DNA of 64,000 bases from Microbacterium luticocti DSM 19459 (lineage in GTDB: Bacteria; Actinomycetota; Actinomycetes; Actinomycetales; Microbacteriaceae): assembly GCF_000422405.1 (NCBI RefSeq), contig NZ_AULS01000006.1, positions 62,001 through 126,000 of the forward strand, written 5' to 3'. The notes beneath the pieces are model-generated. The model was not told the origin of the DNA and ran no database searches. It saw only the letters and a list, made by a program, of their open reading frames with translations. The translations under genes and the position numbers were made by a program. Shown in pieces: positions 1 to 7,773 of this stretch (positions within the stretch are counted from its first letter, which is position 1; every line of letters begins with the position of its first letter).

Positions 1-425
1 GCGGCGAGGGCCGTGATCGTGCGGGACACGGTCGGATCCGACGCGACCAGACCGTAGACGCCTGGTTCGGTGCGGACGGTCGCGATGTCGCTGAGCGCGT
101 CGCCGCCCAGGGCGAGCGTGACCGCGAGGTCGAGGACAACCTTGCCCGGCTCGTGCTTGGCCATCGGTTTCCGCCACGGCCCCAGCGCTTCGGACAGTGC
201 CCGGTCCAGGCCCGTCGCACGGATCGCCTCGGTCAGCAGCACCCCGCCCGCATAACCGATCGCGGACACCGCCGCAGCATCAACACGGACACGGGAAACG
301 CTCCGGTATTCTTCACCCTGAAGGTGCTCCTCGAACTGAGAGAACTGGCTTCTAGACAATCCCAATTCTCCCAGATCAGGAGCACTTTCCACGTCTACAC
401 CACCACACCACGGGCCATCAACCAC
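1..425 (-). mobile_element. N-terminal part of an IS1380-like transposase, cut by the window edge
   Basis: The minus strand reads the N-terminal region typical of IS1380-family transposases: VRVDAAAVSAIGYAGG, then ALGPWRKPMAKHEPGK, then a segment ending VASDPTVSRTI. The DDE catalytic core lies outside the window. The frame is open from a stop at 438-440, so a GTG at 425 could start it. However, family members usually begin with a short MKNTG-type N-terminus, and exactly that (VKNTGAFP) is present from a GTG at 314-316 but in a different frame. One missing C in the run after TTTCC would explain this, so the copy may be frameshifted. Terminal inverted repeats cannot be verified because the other end is missing. 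Confidence 0.8.
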
Positions 426-744
426 GAAAGCCCGAGGCTAGCCGACCAAACGGTATCAGCCAGACTCGCCATACCCACTGCGGTGTGCCGTCGCAGAGCG
501 CCGCCTCGGCGACTCCGCGGCCCTCAACATACGGCCAGGGAGCGTTCAACCTGTCCATCACATGATCTTGGAGGACGGAGGCGACCTCCACGGAAAGAGC
601 CGGCCGGTCAGATACGTCGCCCGCGAGTGAAGTGATGTTCCTGTCGTACAGCAAGACAACCTGCGTTTCTCGGTCTTCTGGGACCCAGTCTCGCCAATCA
701 GGAATCGTTGTCTCCACAACTGTGTCCGGAGCCCGATCCAACAC
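418..744 (-). CDS. hypothetical protein, possibly a broken gene
   Basis: I do not recognise this protein. The 108-residue reading (VLDRAPDTVVETTIPDWRDW onward) has no good ribosome binding site before its GTG and uses many A/T-ending codons, unlike its neighbours. Just upstream another frame carries a plausible N-terminus (MSRLLSVADVLPDVFADSP) that runs out near 750. The two parts together look like one gene split by a frameshift, but this is inference. The 3' end abuts the IS1380-like element, so the gene may also have been truncated by insertion. The lower GC content suggests it arrived by transfer. Confidence 0.35.
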   Translation of the reverse strand: MLDRAPDTVVETTIPDWRDWVPEDRETQVVLLYDRNITSLAGDVSDRPALSVEVASVLQDHVMDRLNAPWPYVEGRGVAEAALCDGTPQWVWRVWLIPFGRLASGFRG

Positions 745-865
745 GGCGAGCTGAAGCCGAATGCCCGGGTGAAGGGCATTGGAGAGTCAGCGAAAACGTC
801 TGGCAGGACGTCTGCCACCGAGAGTAGGCGGCTCATCCACGCGATTTTACACTTTGCGGAGAACG

Positions 866-936
866 TCGGAGGATCGCGCCCTCTTCGGAGGGATCGGGCC
901 GAATCCTCCGAACCTGACGCGATCCTCCGAACCCTG
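866..936. repeat. palindromic repeat family A, copy 1
   Basis: Begins TCGGAGGAT and ends ATCCTCCGAACCCTG, with a further inner CCTCCGAA/TTCGGAGG pair. The same arms occur at 49350-49426. The copy lies in the otherwise gene-free stretch 745-1008. Confidence 0.6.
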
Positions 937-996
937 TGGGGGCAGCCCGGGCCGGCGACCCGGCCCGGCCCGTGACCCGGGGTGCGGCGGCGTCGG

Positions 997-1002
997 TATC
1001 CT
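997..1002 (+). promoter_or_regulatory. -10 element (TATCCT) of a leaderless promoter
   Basis: TATCCT followed by six bases and then GTG, the spacing expected when transcription starts at the start codon. There is no ribosome binding site in front of the GTG. Confidence 0.5.
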
Positions 1003-1008
1003 GGCCGG

Positions 1009-1491
1009 GTGCAGGTGGCCGAGATGCTGGATGCCACGAGGCGGCGTCTGGCGGACGTTCCGCTCGAGCGGCTCGGCGAGCTGGTGCCGGCCCGGCGCGT
1101 GCTCGGGGTCCGTCGCGCCGCACGCATCGTGCCGGCCGGGAGCGCCTGGCACCTGGGCGTGCTGCTGTTGACCGGCGACGGGGTGCTCGCCACGGGCGAC
1201 ATCCTGCGGGCGCGCGCCGAGGTGCGCCGCGGCTTCACCGCCGAATCCCAGCGTGAACGGGCGGCCCTGGCCGCCGCGGCGCGCCGCGGCGGGTTCGCCG
1301 AGGGCGAGACCGTGCACCTGGGCTGGACGGTGATCGACCTCGACGTGCTCGCGCGCACCGGAGCATCCGGTCCCCTACGCATGGTCGACGGTGTGCCGCA
1401 GATCCGCTGGAGTCGCACCGGCGGCCTCGCGCCGTTGCAGGGCTACCTCGACGATCGCATCGCGCTGTTGAGTCATCCGGCACCCGACTGA
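1009..1491 (+). CDS. conserved hypothetical protein
   Basis: A 160-residue soluble, arginine-rich protein with no signal peptide, membrane segment or recognisable catalytic motif. The start is set at the GTG that lies six bases behind a TATCCT hexamer (leaderless); an in-frame ATG at 982 would precede this promoter and is less likely. Codon use matches the neighbours. It is followed 84 bases later by glgX, which has its own promoter-like TAGCCT, so an operon is not implied. Function unknown; similar unannotated proteins are common in Microbacteriaceae as far as I can recall. Confidence 0.7.
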   Translation: MQVAEMLDATRRRLADVPLERLGELVPARRVLGVRRAARIVPAGSAWHLGVLLLTGDGVLATGDILRARAEVRRGFTAESQRERAALAAAARRGGFAEGETVHLGWTVIDLDVLARTGASGPLRMVDGVPQIRWSRTGGLAPLQGYLDDRIALLSHPAPD

Positions 1492-1575
1492 GCCCGTGAC
1501 ACACACGCCCGGCCACGGCCGGAACGGCGCCGCGCCCCCGGCAGGGTAGCCTGAGACGGACAGAGGAGGATGCCG

Positions 1576-3744
1576 GTGGAGACGTGGCCCGGAACGGCCT
1601 ACCCCCTGGGTGCCACGTACGACGGCAACGGGACCAACTTCGCGCTGTTCAGCGGTGGGGCCGAGCGTGTCGAGCTGTGCCTGTTCGGCAAGGGCGGCGC
1701 CGAGACCCGTGTCGACCTCGTCGACGTCGACGCCTACGTCTGGCACGCCTACGTTCCCCACATCGCGCCGGGCCAGCGCTACGGCTATCGCGTGCACGGG
1801 CCGTACGATCCGGCGACCGGCCGACGGTTCAACCCGAACAAGCTGCTCATCGACCCCTACGCGAAGGCCACCTCCGGCCGCACCCGATGGGGCCAGTCGC
1901 TGTTCGGCCACGACCTCGCCGACCCCGCGGTGCGCAACGACGACGACTCGGCCGCGGCGATGATGAAGAGCGTCGTGGTCAACCCCTACTTCGACTGGGG
2001 CGACGACCACGCCCCGCGCACCCCCTACGCGCAGACGGTGATCTACGAGGCACACGTGCGCGGCCTGACCCGGCGGCATCCCGACATCCCCGAAGAGATC
2101 CGCGGCACCTACAGCGCCCTCGCCCACCCCGCGATCATCGCCCACCTGCACAAGCTCGGCGTCACCGCCATCGAGTTGATGCCGGTGCACCAGTTCATGG
2201 ATGCCGTCGCCCCGGGCGATGAGGCACGGTCGAACTACTGGGGCTACAACACGGTGGCCTTCCTCGCCCCCCACAACCGGTATGCGTCGACCGGCGACCG
2301 GGGCCAGCAGGTGCAGGAGTTCAAGGCGATGGTCAAGGCGCTGCACGCCGCCGGCATCGAGGTGATCCTCGACGTCGTCTACAACCACACCGCCGAAGGC
2401 AACGAGCTGGGACCGACGCTGTCGCTGCGCGGCATCGACAACCGCGCCTACTACAAGCTCGACGAGGCCGACCCGTCGAAGTACACCGACTACACCGGCA
2501 CCGGCAACAGCCTGAACGTGAGCCATCCACACACGCTGCAGCTGATCATGGACTCGCTGCGGTACTGGGTGCTCGAGATGCACGTGGACGGATTCCGGTT
2601 CGACCTGGCCTCGACCCTCGCACGCGAGTTCTACGAGGTCGACCGGCTTTCCGCGTTCTTCGACATCGTGCAGCAGGACCCGGTGATCTCGCAGGTCAAG
2701 CTCATCGCCGAGCCGTGGGACGTGGGCCCCGGCGGCTACCAGGTCGGCAACTTCCCGCCACTGTGGACCGAGTGGAACGGGCAGTACCGCGACACCGTCC
2801 GCGACTTCTGGCGCGGCGAGCCCCAGGCGCTCGGCGAGTTCGCGTCGCGGCTGACCGGGTCGAGCGACCTGTACGCGCACTCGGGGCGGCGGCCGGTGGC
2901 ATCCGTCAACTTCGTCACCGCGCACGACGGCTTCACGCTGCGCGACCTCGTCTCGTACAACCAGAAGCACAACGAGGCCAACGGCGAGCAGAACCGCGAC
3001 GGCACCGACGACAACCGCTCGTGGAACTGCGGCGTCGAAGGACCCACCGACGACCCCGAGATCCGGGCGCTGCGGGCGCGGCAGCAGCGCAACTTCATCG
3101 CCACGCTGCTGCTGAGTCAGGGCGTGCCGATGATCTCGCACGGCGACGAACTCGGCCGCACCCAGCAGGGCAACAACAACGCCTACAACCACGACGACGA
3201 GCTGACCTGGATCGACTGGGACACCGCAGACCAGCCGCTGATCGAGTTCACCGCGAAGCTCGCCGCGCTGCGCCGCGAGCACCCGACCTTCCGCCGCCGC
3301 CGGTTCTTCGACGGCCGCCCGGTGCGCCGCGAGGCGGGCGCACCGTTGCCCGACATCGCCTGGCTGCGGCCGGACGGCACGCAGATGCAGCCCGAGGACT
3401 GGGAGTCGGGCTTCGGGCGTGCGATCGGCGTGTTCCTCAACGGCGACGGCATCCGAGAGCGGGATGCTCGGGGCCGGCCGATCACCGACCGGCACTTCAT
3501 CGTGCTGTTCAACGCGGGCGACGAGCCGATCGAGTTCCGCATCCCCGAGGTCGACGACAGTCCCACCTGGGACCTGCTGGTCGAGACCGGCGCGCACGGC
3601 AACGGCGTGCACCCGGTCGAGCCCGGCGGTACGGTCACGTTGCAGGCGCGGGCGCTCGCGGTGCTCGGCGCGCACACCGATACGGCGGCCGATGCCGACC
3701 ACTCGGTGGAGGCATCCCTGGCCGCCCCGAACACCCCCGCCTGA
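1576..3744 (+). CDS. glgX: glycogen debranching enzyme GlgX (isoamylase type)
   Basis: Hydrolyses alpha-1,6 branch linkages of glycogen after phosphorylase trimming; cytoplasmic. The N-terminus (ETWPGTAYPLGATYDG) is the CBM48 start of GlgX proteins and is followed by a GH13 barrel. Visible GH13 motifs are DVVYNH, DGFRFD (nucleophile D343), IAEPWD (acid/base E379) and TAHDGF (D451), numbered from the GTG. The GTG at 1576 is preferred over the ATG at 1570 because GAGGAGG (1563-1569) is six bases from the GTG but abuts the ATG, and because family members start at the Met two residues before WPG. Length (722 aa) is normal. TAGCCT at 1547-1552 is a plausible -10. No other glycogen genes are adjacent. 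Confidence 0.95.
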   Translation: METWPGTAYPLGATYDGNGTNFALFSGGAERVELCLFGKGGAETRVDLVDVDAYVWHAYVPHIAPGQRYGYRVHGPYDPATGRRFNPNKLLIDPYAKATSGRTRWGQSLFGHDLADPAVRNDDDSAAAMMKSVVVNPYFDWGDDHAPRTPYAQTVIYEAHVRGLTRRHPDIPEEIRGTYSALAHPAIIAHLHKLGVTAIELMPVHQFMDAVAPGDEARSNYWGYNTVAFLAPHNRYASTGDRGQQVQEFKAMVKALHAAGIEVILDVVYNHTAEGNELGPTLSLRGIDNRAYYKLDEADPSKYTDYTGTGNSLNVSHPHTLQLIMDSLRYWVLEMHVDGFRFDLASTLAREFYEVDRLSAFFDIVQQDPVISQVKLIAEPWDVGPGGYQVGNFPPLWTEWNGQYRDTVRDFWRGEPQALGEFASRLTGSSDLYAHSGRRPVASVNFVTAHDGFTLRDLVSYNQKHNEANGEQNRDGTDDNRSWNCGVEGPTDDPEIRALRARQQRNFIATLLLSQGVPMISHGDELGRTQQGNNNAYNHDDELTWIDWDTADQPLIEFTAKLAALRREHPTFRRRRFFDGRPVRREAGAPLPDIAWLRPDGTQMQPEDWESGFGRAIGVFLNGDGIRERDARGRPITDRHFIVLFNAGDEPIEFRIPEVDDSPTWDLLVETGAHGNGVHPVEPGGTVTLQARALAVLGAHTDTAADADHSVEASLAAPNTPA

Positions 3745-3777
3745 GCGGGGCGGGGGCCGACCCGCGTTCCCGAGCGT

Positions 3778-3797
3778 CCGGTGTATCACGCACACCG
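3778..3797. terminator. hairpin after glgX
   Basis: Perfect 7-bp inverted repeat CCGGTGT/ACACCGG with a 6-base loop between glgX and the sigma factor gene. There is no T-run, as is usual in such high-GC genomes. It could end the glgX transcript. Confidence 0.4.
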
Positions 3798-3817
3798 GTT
3801 TCGTGCTCTAGGCCTTT

Positions 3818-4447
3818 GTGGAGACAATTGTCGATGTGACGACGCCGAGCGGGCCGGACGAGGCCACCGCCGACGAGCCGACCCGCTGGGAGCTCGCCGG
3901 CACGCTGTTCGCGGCGTGGCGCGAGGGGGATGCGCGCGCCATGGACGACCTCGTCCGCCTGATGACGCCGACGCTCTGGCATGTGGTGCGGGCGTACGGG
4001 CTCGATGCGGCGCTCGCCGAAGACGTCGTGCAGACCACCTGGCTCACGCTCGTGCGCCGGCATGACACGATCGCAGACCCGCGCGCCGTGTCGGGGTGGC
4101 TCACGACCTGCGCGCGCCGTGAGGCGTGGCGTGCCGGGCGTGCGCAGCGGCGCGACGACGCGGCCGACACCGACGATCTCGAACCGCGGCTTCCGGTGCA
4201 CGAGTCGGCTGAGGCATCCGCCGCCCGCAGCGACGAGGCCCACGTGCTGTGGGAGGCGATCGCGCAGCTGACCGAGCGTTGCCGCCGCCTGCTGCGCGTG
4301 ATCGCGTTCGACGACCGCCCCGACTACGCCCGCATCGCCGACGACCTGCAGATGCCGATCGGCTCGATCGGACCCACCCGGCAGCGCTGCCTGCAGAAGC
4401 TGCGCTCACTGCTCGACGAGCAGGGGGTGACCGCATATGGCACGTGA
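3818..4447 (+). CDS. ECF-like sigma-70 family RNA polymerase sigma factor
   Basis: Carries a region-2 helix set (MDDLVRLMTPTLWHVVRAYG, then AEDVVQTTWLTLV and WLTTCARREAWR) and a C-terminal region-4 HTH (YARIADDLQMPIGSIGPTRQ) joined by a hydrophilic linker, the layout of sigma-70 factors of the ECF class. It overlaps the next gene by 11 bp and heads a cassette with a small beta-rich protein, a TPR-CHAT protease and a subtilase, so it probably directs transcription of that cassette or of linked targets. The start is uncertain: GTG at 3818 or GTG at 3836, neither with a clear ribosome binding site. No classical zinc anti-sigma gene is next to it. Confidence 0.85.
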   Translation: METIVDVTTPSGPDEATADEPTRWELAGTLFAAWREGDARAMDDLVRLMTPTLWHVVRAYGLDAALAEDVVQTTWLTLVRRHDTIADPRAVSGWLTTCARREAWRAGRAQRRDDAADTDDLEPRLPVHESAEASAARSDEAHVLWEAIAQLTERCRRLLRVIAFDDRPDYARIADDLQMPIGSIGPTRQRCLQKLRSLLDEQGVTAYGT

Positions 4448-4892
4448 TGACGACGCCCTGTTCGCACGCCTGCGCGCCGCCTATGAACAGCGCGACCCCA
4501 TGCCCGAAGGACTGGTCGAGCGTATGGTCGCCGCCGTGGCCGTCGCCGACATCTCGCGCGAGTACGCGCTGCTCACCCTGGTCGAGGGCGAGTACGCCGA
4601 GGTGCGCGGCGAGGGCGACACCTCGACGTTGCAGTTCAGCGACGGTCGCACCAGTGTGCTGCTGCACGTCACGGTCACCGAGGGCGACGGCCGTCGTGTC
4701 GACGGGTGGGTGGATGCCACGGCCCTGACCGTGCGGTTGGTGCAGGGCGAGAACGAACTGACGGCCGACGTCGACGAACAGGGGCGGTTCGCGTTCCCCG
4801 ATGCGCGTCCGGGAATCGCCCGGGTGCGGCTGACGGTGCGCGCAGCCGACGGATCGACACGCGAGTTCCAGACCCCGCAGTTCGAGGTGTGA
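4437..4892 (+). CDS. small beta-rich protein of the sigma/CHAT cassette
   Basis: A 151-residue soluble protein with no signal peptide. An alpha-helical N-terminal 45 residues (LFARLRAAYEQRDPMPEGLV) is followed by a beta-rich part with alternating hydrophobic residues and a C-terminal Ig/carboxypeptidase-regulatory-like pattern (VDEQGRFAFPDARPGIARVR). Its start overlaps the end of the sigma gene by 11 bp, so the two are translationally coupled. Position suggests an anti-sigma or adaptor role, but no anti-sigma domain is recognisable. The same small gene between a sigma factor and a CHAT gene occurs in other actinobacteria as far as I recall. Confidence 0.8.
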   Translation: MARDDDALFARLRAAYEQRDPMPEGLVERMVAAVAVADISREYALLTLVEGEYAEVRGEGDTSTLQFSDGRTSVLLHVTVTEGDGRRVDGWVDATALTVRLVQGENELTADVDEQGRFAFPDARPGIARVRLTVRAADGSTREFQTPQFEV

Positions 4893-4938
4893 GCCCGGTT
4901 CCGAGGCGCGTGTCGCACGCCTGGGCCAAGATGGGAGC

Positions 4939-7521
4939 GTGACCCCCACCGCCGCCGAGCTGCACCGTCGCGCCGTCGACGAGAGCATCCGCGGCCGCTA
5001 TGCCGCCGCCGAGCGTACGCTGCGGCGCGCGGCAGCCGCCGAGGCCGGCGACGTCGATCTGCGTGCCCGCATCATGGGCACACAGGCGATCGTGCTGCGT
5101 CACACCGGCCGTGCCGAACAGGCGGAACGGTTGTGTGACGAGGCGCTCATGCTGCCGGGCCTGCACGACGGCACGCGCGCGGTACTGCTCGGTCAGCTCG
5201 GTTTCCTCGCGAACCTGGGCGGGCGGCTGCACGATGCCGAACGGCTCCTGACCGAGGCGGTCGACGCCCTCGGGGCAGACCCGGTCGCGCAGGCGCGCGT
5301 GCACGTGAACCGCGGGCACACCCGGCTGCAGCTGCGCAACCTCGATGGGGCCGCCGACGACTTCGAGCGCGCCGCGGCCGCGTTCGACGCGGCCGGGCTG
5401 ACCGTCGACGGGGGACAGGCCGCGCACAACCGTGCGTATGTCGCCCTGCTGCAGGGTGACCTGGTCACGGCGCTCGAGGGGATGCAGAACGCCCGGCCAT
5501 ATGCCGCGGCATCCCCCGTCGCCGCCGGCATCTGCGATGCCGATCGCGCTGAGGTGCTGCGCGACGCCGGGCTCGCCCGCGATGCGGAGCGCCTGCTGGA
5601 GTCGGTGGCACTCGTGTTCGGCACGCACCGGATGCCGCAGCTGCGCGCCGAAGCCGAGTATCAGTTGGCGTCTTCCCAGCTGCTGCACGACCCCGCGCGC
5701 GCCCGGCGCACCGCCGCCGCCGCAGCCCGACGGTTCCAGTCCACCGGCAACGCGACATGGCAAGCCCGGGCCGACGCCGTGCGCATGCGCGCCGCACTCG
5801 CACTGGGCCGAGGCATCCCCAGCGTCGACGAGGTGGCGGCACTCGCCGCCCGACTTCGCCGCGTCGGATTCCCCGCCGACGCCGCCGCGCTGCGGCTCAG
5901 CCTCGAGCTGTGGCGCGCAGGCCACGGCCAGTCGCCGGGTGCCGTGCGGGTGCCGCCCGGCGCGCCCGTGCAGGTGCACCTGCTCGCCCACGAGGTGCGG
6001 GCCGTGCGTGCGGCGGCACGGGGGCAGGATGCCGCGGCGCGACGGCACGCGGCATCCGGGCTCGATCAGCTGGCCGAATGGCGCGAATCGTTCGGCAGTC
6101 TCGATCTGCAGAGCTCGGTCGCCATGCACGGCAACGGGCTTGCGCGGGTCGGGCTGCGCAGTGCGCTGCGCTCGCAGCGCCCCGATGTCGTGTTCGAGTG
6201 GTCGGAGCGTACCCGCCACCTCACCCAGCAGGTGGTTCCGCTGCGACCGCCGCCCGACCCCGAGCTGGCCGCCGACCTCGCCGAGCTGCGCATGCTGCGC
6301 GCCGACGACCCCGCGTGGGCGACCACTCCGCGCGGCGTGGCGCTGCGTGAGCGTGCGCGCGCCCGGCAGTGGGCCGGCACGGGCGCCGGCGGCGTGTACC
6401 GCCGCATCACGCTCGACGAGTTGTGCACCGCGCTCGATGCGCGCACGGCGCTGATCTCGTACGTGTTCTCGGGCGACCGCCTGGCCGCCCTCGTCGTCAC
6501 CGACGACACGCGGCGGGTCGTCGCGCTGCCGGATGTCGCGGCGATCCGCGAGCTCATGGACGGGCTGCGCGCGGACCTCGACATGTCAGCCAGCGTGCGC
6601 ACCGGGCCGATGGCCGCGATCGTGCAGCGCTCGCTGAACGGCCGCCTGCAGAAGCTTGCCGGCGTGCTGCTGGACGAGCCGTTGCGCGCGGTGGGCGACC
6701 GGCGCCTGGTGATCACCGCGCCCGGCCTGCTCTCGGGCATCCCGTGGGGGATGCTGCCGGGCATGGCCGCGCGCCCGTTCACCCTCGCGCCGTCGGCCTC
6801 GCAGTGGGTGCGGGCGCGCGGCGGGTCGACCGGTGGCGCTGGGCCGGGCGCTCGCGGCGATGCGCGGGTGGGGGGCGGGGCGGTCACGGGGCGGAGCCCC
6901 GGTGCCGCAGACGCGGGAGTGCCGGTCGACGGTGCCGCGGTTGCGGGTGCGCCCGTGGGTGGCGCTGGGCCGGACGCTCGCGGCGATGTGCGGGTGGTCT
7001 TCGCCGCCGGGCCCGGTGTCGCCCGAGGTGACGAAGAGGTGCGCACCGCGGCGGCGGCGTGGGCGGGCTCACGCGTGGTCACCGGCGAGGCGGCCACGGT
7101 CGACGCGGTCACCGCGCTGGCCGCCGACGCCGATGTGCTGCACATCGCCGCCCACGGCCAGCACGCGGTCGACAACCCGCTGTTCTCGGGCTTCGAACTG
7201 GCCGACGGCACGCTGTTCGGCTACGACATCGACCGCATCGCACACGTGCCCGACACGGTGATCCTCTCGGCATGCGAGTCGGGCCGGTCGTCGGTGCGGT
7301 GGGGTGAAGAGGCGATCGGCATGGCGCGCATCTGGCTGGCAGCGGGCGCCCGGTGCGTGGTCGCCACCCCGGTGGTGGTCGATGATGCGACGGCGTGCGA
7401 GCTTCTGAAAGCCATGCACACCGAGCTGGCCGCCGGTGTGGATGCCGCCGAGGCGCTGGCTGTGGCATCCGCTCGCACCGGGCTGGTGACCCCGTTCCAG
7501 GTGCACGGCGCGGGGTTCTGA
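4939..7521 (+). CDS. TPR-repeat CHAT-domain (caspase-like) protease
   Basis: The first ~550 residues are alpha-helical TPR-like repeats (ALLGQLGFLANLGGRLHDAE, ARVHVNRGHTRLQLRNLDGA). The C-terminal ~300 are a CHAT domain, the caspase-HetF-associated cysteine protease fold. The catalytic pair is visible as HIAAHG (H739) and SACESG (C779), followed by the usual GMARIWLAAGARCVVAT segment. No signal peptide or membrane segment, so it acts in the cytoplasm. TPR-CHAT proteins sense a signal through the repeats and cleave partner proteins; here the likely partner is the subtilase encoded next. The GTG start lacks a strong ribosome binding site. A Gly/Ala-rich linker around residues 632-690, with an internal duplication, is unusual. 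Confidence 0.9.
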   Translation: MTPTAAELHRRAVDESIRGRYAAAERTLRRAAAAEAGDVDLRARIMGTQAIVLRHTGRAEQAERLCDEALMLPGLHDGTRAVLLGQLGFLANLGGRLHDAERLLTEAVDALGADPVAQARVHVNRGHTRLQLRNLDGAADDFERAAAAFDAAGLTVDGGQAAHNRAYVALLQGDLVTALEGMQNARPYAAASPVAAGICDADRAEVLRDAGLARDAERLLESVALVFGTHRMPQLRAEAEYQLASSQLLHDPARARRTAAAAARRFQSTGNATWQARADAVRMRAALALGRGIPSVDEVAALAARLRRVGFPADAAALRLSLELWRAGHGQSPGAVRVPPGAPVQVHLLAHEVRAVRAAARGQDAAARRHAASGLDQLAEWRESFGSLDLQSSVAMHGNGLARVGLRSALRSQRPDVVFEWSERTRHLTQQVVPLRPPPDPELAADLAELRMLRADDPAWATTPRGVALRERARARQWAGTGAGGVYRRITLDELCTALDARTALISYVFSGDRLAALVVTDDTRRVVALPDVAAIRELMDGLRADLDMSASVRTGPMAAIVQRSLNGRLQKLAGVLLDEPLRAVGDRRLVITAPGLLSGIPWGMLPGMAARPFTLAPSASQWVRARGGSTGGAGPGARGDARVGGGAVTGRSPGAADAGVPVDGAAVAGAPVGGAGPDARGDVRVVFAAGPGVARGDEEVRTAAAAWAGSRVVTGEAATVDAVTALAADADVLHIAAHGQHAVDNPLFSGFELADGTLFGYDIDRIAHVPDTVILSACESGRSSVRWGEEAIGMARIWLAAGARCVVATPVVVDDATACELLKAMHTELAAGVDAAEALAVASARTGLVTPFQVHGAGF

Positions 7522-7623
7522 CCCCATCGCGGCCCGGCGCGGAATCGGATGTATCAGGGGCGGATGCCGAGGCTCTGACACTGTGGGACGTTCGCCGTGT
7601 GGGCCGCACGACTGGGGAGTCGG

Positions 7624-7682
7624 GTCCGGTTTGGGGATGCGGCGAGTGGGGGACGGTGCACTGGGGGCACCGTCCACCGGAC
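7624..7682. terminator. two-tier hairpin after the CHAT gene
   Basis: Outer stem GTCCGGT/ACCGGAC and inner stem GGACGGTGC/GCACCGTCC (9 bp, 7-base loop). With the next hairpin it fills the gap between the CHAT and subtilase genes, suggesting that the CHAT transcript ends here. Confidence 0.5.
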
Positions 7683-7688
7683 CCACCG

Positions 7689-7719
7689 GGGAGGACACCG
7701 GCTCGGCCGGGGTCCTCCC
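7689..7719 (+). terminator. GC-rich hairpin before the subtilase promoter
   Basis: GGGAGGAC/GTCCTCCC stem with a further GGC/GCC-type pairing inside. It lies directly upstream of a TAGAGT -10 candidate (7737-7742). Confidence 0.5.
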
Positions 7720-7736
7720 TGTGTGTGGGGGACCGC

Positions 7737-7742
7737 TAGAGT
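7737..7742 (+). promoter_or_regulatory. -10 candidate (TAGAGT) for the subtilase gene
   Basis: TAGAGT lies 31 bases before the ATG and behind two hairpins, so the subtilase is probably transcribed on its own. No convincing -35 is seen 17 bases upstream, compatible with recognition by the cassette's own sigma factor. That link is inference. Confidence 0.35.
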
Positions 7743-7773
7743 TCGTGCGAACCGACACGGCGAGGAGGCCGGC

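Noticed and set aside
1375..3795. Long minus-strand open frame across glgX
   Set aside because: Shadow of glgX: Val/Arg/Asp-rich with no family similarity; glgX motifs are clear on the plus strand.
4675..6219. Long minus-strand open frame across the CHAT gene
   Set aside because: Shadow frame with no domain and no promoter; the TPR and CHAT motifs are on the plus strand.
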